From Echinarachnius parma (Eukaryota > Echinodermata > Echinoidea > Clypeasteroida > Echinarachniidae): a stretch of 64,000 bases of DNA. The stretch is from assembly GCA_037951105.1 (NCBI GenBank), contig JBAMJV010002995.1:62001-126000 (forward strand), written 5' to 3'. A program made the translations under genes and the position numbers. A model generated the notes under the pieces. That model was not told the DNA's origin. It did no database searches and was given only the letters and a program-made list of their open reading frames with translations. Shown piece after piece: positions 36,701-48,700 of the stretch. How positions within the stretch are numbered: the first letter of the stretch is position 1; each line of letters opens with the position of its first letter.

Positions 36701-39700
36701 AAGCTCTTCTACCGTCAGATCCTGTTGAGGGGATCCATATTTGACGGGCATCGCGTCTTGGTCGAAATGATCCCCCCTCCGGAGGCTCGAATTCAGGTAT
36801 TATTATGACAAGGCATCAGTAATTAAAGGGAATGAGTTGAATTCCCGATGGATCATATTTATAAGCGTATTGTATTGGTACATCAAATGCACGTTATAAT
36901 ATTTCAAATTTGTAACATACAAATATTTCTACCTAATACGCACTTAACAAATTTGAAAAACAGGTATAATAACAAACAATACACACAAACAAAATTCAGA
37001 TATTACATGCGTGTAAATAACGTATCATTCTATATTTTAATGTATGTATACTTCTTTGTGTCATTGCAAATTTAAAGAAATTAAGTTTTGTCTTATTCAT
37101 AAACTTCGACTGGATGAAGGATAATTTGCATCAACATGTTAAATCCACGAGTTTCACCAAATATCGTTTCTTTCTATTTTAAACTAGGTTCGAGTGTTTA
37201 GAGCCAGAATCGGTGGCAAGTCTGGTGAATCAAAGTCGACCACACCTGTTCCCAAGACCATGAGTTCGGTAAGAAATATCCTGAAGTCAGATATTATGAA
37301 ATAATATTCAGTATAATACAATCATGAATGATTTTATTCACATACCATGCATTATAACAATAGTGTGCATTAGCAATTGCACAATGATGCTCAGGGAACG
37401 GAATAAAACGGACCTGCATAATTATTTTTTGGCTACGAATTTTTTTAAATGAACTAATCCCGGATTGTTCAACCGATAACAATTTGTGTCCAGTGTTTCG
37501 ACATAATTTATCGAAAAACGATCAAAACAAATACAACTATGAAATGTATACCGAAACTGTTTAAAAGACGTATTCTTCTTCTCAGACAAAGTATCATACA
37601 TAAACAAGTGGGTGTCAAATGCATATGCTGTAAATTATAATCGAATTTAGAGTCCACAATGTAACGCTTGTACTGTCCATCTATACAATTCGTGTAATTA
37701 TTACCCCTTTCTCACGGGGTCGTACAATTTGCAATATCAACAATTACCCAAATACCCCACACATCATCCAGGTCATGAGGAGGACAGGTAAAGAGTTTGT
37801 TATTGACCTGTTTTAACAGGAGAAAGTCGCAAGTCTTCAAACAGGAGACCCCCGTGGTTATCCCACCTTATGATTGGGTGCAATTACCCTATCCCCAAAG
37901 ACTTCCCGTAGTCAATTATGATAGCGAAAAGACGATGGGCTTGGGCGGACCGTCCTGGACCCACTATATCTGGTACTCATCGCACTTGTCTCTCAAAGTG
38001 TTCGTTTAACTGGGGTACAACATCTTCATTTATCATCTGAGGTACATGCTCCCATGTTATTCATGTTTGAAATAACAGTTTTCTGATCACTTGACCAGTC
38101 TTCCACAAAGACCCATCAAACTGCCAGTTTTGACCACCGATATTAACATAACAAAATCATTCTAGTGGATGTCCGCCGGCGCATATGTTTAATAACGAAT
38201 GTACTCACTAATTCATGATTTCAGTGATCAATGGATGAATTCAAGTAAACGATGTAATCATTCACACAAACAAGCAGTAACACATCTTCAAATTAATGTA
38301 CTCATTAGGTGTGGCACCATACATTTCATGAAATCATTAATCAGCTAGAACTTGCAAAAAGTGGATTTCACACCGGTCATCTTCAACAACAAAGAACTCG
38401 ACAGTGCTTGACACTTTTCATGCAGAAAATGTATCGAATGAAACTTGGATATTTACTTTTCACATCTATACCACATTTTAAGGTATGAAAATATATTAAT
38501 ATATATCATTTGTAAATAATTTACGAGTATCTTTTTTAATACGCTCTGTATAGATTTCATGCAAATTAAATATAATTTCCGCGGAACCGGACAACGCGGC
38601 TCCTGTCTATCAACATTTCGAATGGGAACTGTGACAAACACTTTTGTACACTTTTAATGTCCAATCTAAATGACAGAGGCTATCTATAAAACTAATTATA
38701 AAAGCTAATTATAAATTTTATAACTAGCTTGTATAATTAGTTTTATAATTAGCGTATGATTACAAAACTAAATATAAAAGCTAGTTATACAATTTATACT
38801 TAGCTTTTATAATTAGTTGTATAGTTAGCGTCTGTCATTTAGATTGGACACTAAAAGTGTACAAAAGTGAAGTGTCCCATACTTCCTTCTGTCATGGGGG
38901 GGGGGGGGGGGGCAGAATGGCTCTAGCTCTTTATTTTAACCGATGACTTTGGAAAAAGGGTTTGCTTACTGCGCTGTTAGATTGTTGGTAGAGTACTTTG
39001 AGTGAGTTTGTACTTATAATGCTGAATAGCCAAATAACTTCATGGCCTTTTACAGAACTTATTGCCAGACCGAGAAGAATGCCTTTTCGCAATCGATGAA
39101 GCAGCAGAAATGACTCCGATTCTTCTCAAGACACTTTTCCATAACTTGTCTCAGCAATGCTCAGGGTGAACAAATTGGTCCATTGTGGATCCTCCTGGAC
39201 GGAACGCAGCCTGTGTTTCGGCAACATGTTTGAAGTTTTTTGTCATGATCTTGTGCTGGAGAATGAGGGTGAAAGACTAAGCAAGCTGGCATGAACACCC
39301 TTTCAGATTATGTGCTACTGTTGAAAATAATGTAGTGTTTGCGAACAAATTCTACATCAATCTACCAAGGCTTCCAGTGTGTATTTTTGAATGTGTGTCT
39401 GTAGGCCTCTGGCACCAAATCATTAGCATTATAGGCTGAATTAAACTGCGTTATTCAGTACAGTGCAGTAGCATTGTTGTAAAACCAACCACAGACAAAA
39501 ACTAACTATTTCAATTTGAAGAAGTACTGCCATTTATGATTTAGTAACATCAAGGCTTGACTTCTAAAAATATATTTTGTTGGACTTCCTATTTATTTTC
39601 TAAATCGTATTATTTCTTATCATTTTCGATTTAAGGTGAGAGGCTTACTGTGCGACGAGCTGGATAGATTATGCAGTGACTGGATTAGCCAAACGTGCGT

Positions 39701-42700
39701 TAAGTACAAACTGTCCTTTAAATGCCCGGAGTCCGAGTGCGATGAAAGGATCCCTTTCGACCACCCTAGAGAATACTGGTCATGTAGCACACATGAAATC
39801 AAGCTCGAAGATCTGCGGCACGATTATGGTGAGCAGGCCCTTTCAACATTATTATATTCATACATGTATTCCCTTTCATATAGGAATGGTTGAGTTGGAG
39901 TCTTTGTCACAATGAACGCTCTGAACGTGGTATGGCAAGATTGGTAGTACGCGCGCTTTCCAATCGTGAGATTACGAGTTCGAACCCTGTGTAGGCCTAA
40001 CTGCGTTTGTCATTCAGCAATACAATTACTCCACATTTGCTGCTCTCTACCCATATATATATAAATGGGTACCATGGTCGGGTGTTATTTAGCCTTAGCG
40101 CCATCATAAGTGACAGCTCGGCTAGTACGCTCCCTGAGGAGTTGAGAAAGTACGCAGTATCATTGCGCGGGTTTGCAATGTACCTGATTACCAGGGTATA
40201 TATTTGTAGTAGCTGAGCTATATAAATGTTATATTTTTGTTAACTTGTTGTCGGAATGGACTACTAAAAATGTTACCTTTCATTTATGAGAATATTAGGT
40301 TTGGGTGGTGGTACCCTTTAACAATAAATGTTTCCTTATCTCACGAAACAATTATTTTGTGCAGCGCCCTCTATACCAAATCCGAACTACACTTTTAAGA
40401 TATATGGTGATGGAAATCATGTCGAAATCGCAAACTGGAATGAGTTTTATAAGATAATACACCAAATTAAAAATGCACTTCCGATCCAAATTACTCCCAG
40501 AACCCAGCTTCAATGTTAATAAATACAGCATAAAATGGCGTATTTTCATGTTGAAGAAAACGTATTGTAGAAACCAATTTCTACTAATTATTTCCGTGAA
40601 CAATAATTACAAAAAAATATGTATTTTTGTCAGATGTACTATAATTAGTAGACTGGTTGCCATTTTCACGACGTACAGGGCAACCACTTGATGCTCAGTG
40701 TATATTTGAGTGGCAGTGCCAAACAATTAACAAGTGGACACCGGGTGGGGATCAAGCTCACGACCTCATGATTAAAGGGGACTTCCATACGAATTCAAGC
40801 TTTTAATTATTTAAAGACAGATATTCTAGGTCACTAAACACAATTTTGTATGACAAAAGTATGATTGTGGGTTCTTATAATTGGTTTTGAAATTCTAATG
40901 ACACAAATTCACGAGCGAACTTGTTCTCTCCCACAATGCACCAATTGGTGACGTGCGAGATTCAGTATGCGCCTATTTATGTTTTCTCACTGCAGCGAAT
41001 TTGTTCTTTTGATCGGACCAATACAAGGCTCGATCATGAATAGTTTAGTCTACGCTGCGCCACTGACCGTGCTTTTGAGCATTGCTGTGTTGTTGAACCG
41101 TTTAAGAATACTTGCCTGCCCGATATTGCAATACGATTGGCTTTCATTAAAATTTGAATAGACACAAAGTTCTGTGAACGTGGTTATTGAATTTTTGCTG
41201 GCTCTGCATGGCCGGCTAATAAGAATGAAACATGCAGTGATCACAATGCAGTGATACCGGATACAAGCCTTCTCAAGAAATTGAGCAAAGTGAGCGTGCT
41301 ACGTAAGGGTCTCATGATTGTGTGCGGTAAATTTAATTATTTCCACAGAGTTAATGACATTAGAAAAATCTTTTAGAAATCAACCAAAGTTAGTCAAATC
41401 CTGAAAATATACAAGCACATCCCTAGATTTATTTCCATTATACTGTATTTTGTTTAAAAATCGTCCGGAATTCTCCTTTAAGGAACACATGTCATGACCA
41501 CTAGGTTACTATAATAGTTGTATTACTGTGCTGATACCAGTGCTATGAGTACTGGGTACAATTGCATAGGATTCAAAAGGTTTACCAACATTTTAGCAGA
41601 GGTTGGTATTTTCTTAACTCCTAACGTGCCAAGCACTTGTATTGCAGCTACAGATATTTGCATGCATTAATGTACACGCACGCATACTTGACCATGTCCA
41701 TTGTATTGTGCGGTGGCATTGTGCCTCTCAATACATTCTTTCAAATCCCCCAAATGCGATTAATGTAGAACGGGAGTAAACTCCACTTTAGGGTTCACCC
41801 TAAAAGGGCCGGGCTATTTGAGGTCTTCAGCAGGCCGGGGGGAGGGGGGGGGGGCATTATGGCCCCCCCCCCCCCCCCCTAAGATCTCGGCCGCGGAGCG
41901 GCCGATCGCCGTAAAATTGTGCACGCATGATAAGTGAAGTGTATAGAATACAATGGTAACTTTTAAAAATTTTGAAAAATTCATTAATTTGCATATTTAT
42001 GGTAATTTATGCAAATAAGTCATGAAATTCATATTTTTACCCATAAATCATATATTCTTCATAATTAAATCTGGTTTTCACTACATATATTCATTAGAGC
42101 ATTTGGAATGATAATACGACAACATTTTTTGGAAGAGCCCGGTTCTTCCTTATGTTTTCTATTGTTTTGTTAATTTATTATGTATTTCTTTGTTTTTTTA
42201 AACTTATGTATTTTATTGTTTTTGTTGTTTATTTTATTTCTAACTATAATTTAACTATTTTGAATCCCCAAACCAACATATAACATGTAAACAACACCAA
42301 ATAACTAATGATACACCTCATTTTACAAAAAATGATATTTCCATATGTTTTGTACACAAATCACGAAATTGAGCGATTTTCGGGCTGACATGCATAGACA
42401 AAAGGTCACGCGACTTTGTAACGGTAGGTCCGATTTTCGAAATTTTTTTTTAAAAATGTGCGCAAGACCCGATAGAAAAAAGCCACCAAGCCGCGGCGCG
42501 TCATCGTACAGCGTTTTGGACCAATACAAAAAATCGCGGAGGGGGGGGGGGGGGGCCATTATGCCCCCCCCCCCCGGCCCTATTAGGGTTAACCGTGAAA
42601 AATCATAGATTTTAAATAATCAACAAGCGCATTTTCACATAAAATGGCAAGGTACCATGCATGGTAGTTCTTACAAATATTAGCCCACATGCATGATACA

Positions 42701-45700
42701 GTCATCTGTACGCATGTTTTACTTATATATTGTGTACTCACTTGTTGCTTATGTTCATTCTTATTCATGTCTAAGGTGTCCTTTCAAATGACAGTGTCTC
42801 AAAGGGCGATAGCAGTGCTGCAGTTGAAGGTAAACGGTCAAATTATGTCATTATATCGACTGTTTTGTTTGTATGTTACTTTTGTCACATCTACACTGGG
42901 TTTGCAACTAGAGCATATACCTAATTTTGATTCATAAGCCGAATACAGTTGCCATAGTGGAATTCCTTGCGTAAATATGTTCAAAATCTATGGAAGTTTA
43001 CAACTCTTCATTTTTCAAAATGTGGGTGTATGCTGAATCTTGAATACCATGGTGCCATTTGGGGGTAAAGACTGTGTGACATTTAAACAACGTCTAGAGA
43101 TGATGATAACCTAATTTGTATTTTTCAAGAGTAGGGTAGATTGAATGTTGACCTAAAATGGCTGGGATTTGTGAAATATCAATCTTAGGAAGCACGGTTA
43201 CAATTCTTACTCAATGTATGGCAATACAATTTGTTTTTAGGAGGAGGAATGACATGTTTCCAATTAGTTGATAATCTAAGAACGAAATAGTTACACCTGA
43301 CATCGCTTATTTGTTTCCTTTACGAGCAGAATAATGCGTGTACAATTATATTTCGTTCTAAAAAGTGAATGATTACTTTAACTTAAAACACAATCATATT
43401 ATGCGGATTTATATGGATACAACTATTGGCAAGCACGGGGATACCATTTTAAATAATTACGAACGTCTTTTGTAATTCCAATATTTCGGCTATTTAGATA
43501 ACACAACATTTCTTTCTTTTATTTTGATTTGTTTAAATGCAAAAAGTGCAAATCAAAGTAAATCTAAATCATTCTCATTAACAAAAGTCTTTCTTTTTAT
43601 AATCTTAGAACGTTGAATGTCGATCTTGCGAATGCTGACTTGTTTGAATTATACCAAGATAACAACACTAGTTAATAATGGAAAAAAGGACAATGTTTAG
43701 CACACGCTAGTTTTTCAATTCAATACATTTATTATTATTAAGTGGCACAATGGCTCCCTCGCAATTTCTCACTCGTACCTCTGGCTCAAAGTTGGCGACC
43801 CTGAGTGTGGTTGGGCATGATCCCCTACACACACAAATTGTGAGCCCCCTTAAGTCTTTGCCCCCTCCCTCCCCCCCCCCCCCCCCCCCAATCCATAACT
43901 GCTTCCGGCGCGCCTGGTCTCTATCTGCCCTTCTGTTTACCTACCCTCCTTTAGATCTTTGTTTTAGTAGTTTACGATTTATCAAGCTACTCCGACTATA
44001 TTTAATGGGTCGCCTTGAGATGGCTTGGGCCATGTTATTGGGAGAACAATTGTTGCTTAACTGTATCATGATAACAGAATGTCCATTAATATGTTGTTGT
44101 TTGTTATTAGAAATATGTGAATATTCGTCGTTCAAAGCATCTCAGCCATACTCTGCCATATTAAATATAAGAATATTTGCTTCGATCCTTCACAGCAACT
44201 ACTGGCGGGCATGTCGTAACTCCTGGATACAATGGTAACATACCTCAACCATCTAGTTTTGCATTTACGTCCCGAAAATGGTTAATGTATAAACTGAAAT
44301 ACGTCATATTTCAGTCCCATTATCAAATTACATTAGCTTATTACAATATATTTACGTTTAAAGGGATCTAGTAACTTTGTTGACATGTGCAAAAAGCGAT
44401 GAGTGGTTGATACAATGTTAATTTTTAACATATGATCTGTCTATTGGGTTTTGTGTGAACATTTCAAGTTGAATGGACTTTATATGGCCGAGTAATGAGC
44501 AAAAATGCAAAGTGACATTCACTAACGCATTGTACTCACTTTGTACACGATTCTGACGATCCGTTGGATAATTTTACATCTGAACACTTCAATCGTAACT
44601 TTCTTTTTAACGAAAGGGAAATTTGAAAAACCGAAACCTGTCCCATGCTTGTTTTGTTAATCAGATTACAACGAGGATCTGGACAATGTTACTAAATCCC
44701 TTTAACAATTGTTATGATTAAATGTATTAATATTTAACAAGTTTGTGAAATGTTAACAATCCACTTGCCTCTCTAAATGTTTTACACTTGGCACGTTGCA
44801 TGTTTGGGGATCGGCATATATTTACTTTAGAATTGTCACATATTTCTCAATGGACAAAACGTATCACAAAACGCACTTGTATATATGAACCCTTTGCAGT
44901 GTATTTATTATGTCAATATACTTAGTAGATCCATTTTAAATGTGGCGTTTGCATAACTTGGAAGTTACATTAGCTATAGCCAAATCATCCTGACTGAGAA
45001 TAGTTTTGTAATGTTTTTGTGGAGAAATACGAGACAAAACACTGAATTGGCGAGTGCGAACAACGATTCACAAACATGTTCCAGCAGCTCATCCAGAAAG
45101 AAACCCAATGAATTTTACATTAACTCTGAAAAGTGTTTGGGTGAATTCATGACATTCGTCTTCTGAAAGTGTTACATTACAGCCTAAAATGTTTGAGATA
45201 CAATATACTACAATTAAAGGTTCCCAGGTAGCAAGCCAACGTTGGTCCATCGTTGGACCAACGTTGTCCAATTTTTTTGGCAACGTTGGTCCAACGTTGT
45301 CCGGCAACGTTGGACCAACGTTGCTTGCGTACGCCTAAACAACGCTGCTCCAACGTTGGCGAAAACAAAATACCAACGTTGGATCAACGTTGGTCCATCG
45401 TTGGAAAATTGTTATTTGTCAACGTTGGACCAACGCTTTTCCAACGTTGATCCAAGGTTGGTATTTTGGTTTCGCCAACGTTGGACCAGCGTCATTTGGG
45501 CGTACGCAAACGTTGATCCAACGTCAAAGCAACATGTGTCCAACAAACATCCACCATATTTCCATCAAGCATCCAACATGTCTCCAACAAGCATCCAACA
45601 TGTCTCCAACAAGCATCCAACATGTCTCTAACATGTCTCCAACGTGCATCCAACGTTGGTCCAGCGTAATTCACCAACATTTCTCCAACGTTGGACCAAC

Positions 45701-48700
45701 GTTGGTCCAACGCTGGACCAACGTTGGACCAACGTCTCGCCATACTAAAAAAATTAAATTAATATTCATATGGCACGCCTATCGGTGATATCTAGAGCAT
45801 CCTATCCTATGATTGCTATACCCTACCTATACCTGAGACTATTCCTATTCCTATTCCTATTCCTATCCATATAGTCCTATTCCTATTCCTACACTCACTA
45901 CATGTACATATCTTCATCCACTCAGCTTTATATAACCTAGCTTCTGTGTTAATATTTGTTTGATGGTTGGTATTTGGATAAAGTTGAATGTTTGGATAAC
46001 GTTTTAAGAATTTACATTAATACATCATGGAAACAAACCTTTAGTATGTTTTTGTAGATAAATAACTTACATATATTTCAAATAATGAGTAAATAATAAC
46101 ATTGGATTCATTCTGAACAATCAAATAACACGATAATTAATGCTTTTTGCAGTCGATGATAACCGATCATGAATATTCATGAATAATAACCAACGTTGAT
46201 CCAACGTTGATCCAACGTTGGCATACATCCTGATTCCAGCAGCTAATTTTAAATCCTTTTATTATGCAAGGGGGTTTTAACCACCTCGGCCGCCGTCTGG
46301 CAGAAGGGCGTATCTCGAGTGTCGCGCCGGGATCTCAACACCGAGAAAAACGGCTTTGAAGTTTGACATATTTAGCCCTCTGTTGAAGCTTTGGAAATAG
46401 AATTTTTATTGCGGGGTTGATTCTAGTTGAATGCCGACATATGAAATATTATTTTAAAATGTTAAAATTGATTCTGAACTTGATATTTATTTCTCTAGAA
46501 CCATTTAAAATAAGATACGCCTTTCTGCCAAACAAATTTGAACAAATTCGTAGTTGCTTTTGTACGGCAGAAGGGTGTATCTTTAGATACGTGGAAGTAT
46601 CGCCCGGTATCGTCATGCTATCGTTTGGTAAAAGGGCGTATCTATAGATACGTGGAAGTATCGCCCGGTATCGTCATGCTATCGTCTGGCAGAAGGGCGT
46701 ATCTATAGATACGCCTTCTGCCTTACAAATGTGACTACGAAATTGTCCACATGTGTACGGTAGAAAGGCGTATCTATACGGACACCTTTCTACCATACTA
46801 ATTTATGAAATTGATTGGTCTTTTTTGTTTGGCAGAAGGGTGTATCTAAAGATACGCCCTCCTTTTGTACAATTGTATATGCCATTGACATTATATTTTG
46901 GGGGGAGCTGACTTGATGTCTGACTGTTACTCGCCGTTTTTGTATGGCAGAAGGGTGTATATCTAGATACGCCCTTCTGCCAGACGGATACCGAGTAGAA
47001 ACCAACAAGATTTCCACGGACAGGGGCGTATGTATAGATACACCCTTTTGCCGTGCAAAATACGACGATAGTTATGCAATCGGGTAAAGAGGGCCCCGAT
47101 ATCTCAACAACTAAAACTCGAGCACTTCTGAAAATTGGCCCAATGAAAATTTTGACCTAAGAAACCCCAAATATGCAATTAAAAAAAGGAGGCCTATTTT
47201 CGAGATAGGCCTCTTTGCCTGACGACGGCCGACCTGTGCTACAAGTAAAATAATTGACCTTTCTAACATCAAAGCTAGTGAACAACAGATGTGAAATGTT
47301 GGATTCTCCTTGGATTAACGTTTCACCTAAGCTATAATATAGAACGTTAATCCATGGAAGCTTAATGTCCAATACCTTTAAGGCTTTACAATGATGAGTG
47401 TTTAATAGTGGATCAAGCTTGGAATAGTACCTCATTCCATCAATGAAGTATGTATACAACATAATTCAAACAATGCACTTTAGCTGTAGCTTATGTGGTG
47501 TTTACTTCATACTTGTCCTACTGTGATTCTGCATATTTCACTCCCATGACAATTTTGCTAGAATAGATTCACTGTTTTTTGTGTTACACATTTACCACTA
47601 ATCAAATGCTAACCTAACCATACTGAGGTGTGTATACCGTGATGGTAACACTTGATAGGCTTTAACGGCAAACACACTTATAAAAAAAATATATATATAC
47701 ATATATACTTTAAATAACATATCTCGGTTCATACTTACGAATTATGTTATGCATGGACATCAATGATCCAAATTGCAAAACGTCTGATGCTCCATTCGTT
47801 TGATTTATCCTGAAATTTACTATAAAACTGGCAAGATTACAGAAGTGACGAAAATGGTATCCGAATTTGTTCGCTGCAAGCAATATCAGGTGATCAAAAA
47901 CTTGTCGGCAATGCACGCCCCTGTACCCGATCAACCGATCGCCCCGCGCATGCGCTATGCATTGCCGACGAGTTTTCGGTCACCTGACATTGCCTGCAGC
48001 GAACAAAGACGAAGGAAATAATAGTCATCATCATCATCATCATCAATTTGAGCTAAGTTATCATTCTTTTGCAACAATTTAAATAGCAAGCAAGGTAGGT
48101 TGAATGTTTAATTAATGTCTAGAACTAAAAAAAAAAAAATAATAATAGATGGAAAGTTCTTGAAACCACCCGTCGGCAAATTTCCTACAAATTTTGTAAC
48201 GTTTCGTCTTCACAGCGCCGTCCTACGGACGGCGCTGATCACAGTTAATCAAATGCATGCATATCTTAAATCTAGATAATTTTTTCGATGAGTATCAATT
48301 CAAACTAAAAATAGGGATTTAATTTAATCTCATTGAATTACAGCAAATTGTCAAAGAACGATAGCAGTATGTATTACTATAATAGAGTGCACCCGCACGT
48401 ACACAGAAATCTACCGTCAACGAGCGACTCGACAAGCTCACGCACGCCAGCTACTCTAGGCGTGGTAATCTCAGCTGATCATAACACACCGCGGGGAAGC
48501 ACACAAAATATACTACAGCATACACCACCGGCAATTATTACCTAGAAACTTGCAGGAAACTATAAATGGACTGGTATACTCCATCACCATCCATATCCGT
48601 AGACTCGCCCGAGTTCACTCACACGAGTTCTTCAAAAAAAATAAAATAAACACAAAAGAACTGCCGTGATGTTGCTACATGTAGATAATATCAAGCCCTC

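Noticed and set aside
39055..39168. Possible alternative last exon of the ROCO gene (acceptor CCTTTTACAG, phase 0, stop TGA)
   Set aside because: The opposite strand carries LINE reverse-transcriptase motifs, so the open frame is better explained as the shadow of a retroelement relic.
39930..39995. Functional tRNA gene
   Set aside because: Only A- and B-box-like words are evident; acceptor-stem pairing was not found and a SINE body follows.
45242..45788. Overlapping ORFs of about 130 codons with WTNVGPTL-like repeats
   Set aside because: Artefact of the CCAACGTTGG repeat, which is open in several frames on both strands.
47800..48021. 73-codon frame
   Set aside because: It lies across the 50-bp arm palindrome and is open by chance.
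48333..48545. Ser/Thr/Pro-rich frame after a CAG that could be a tail exon
   Set aside because: The acceptor phase does not match exon 18 or exon 19, no good donor follows in frame, and the composition is not distinctive.
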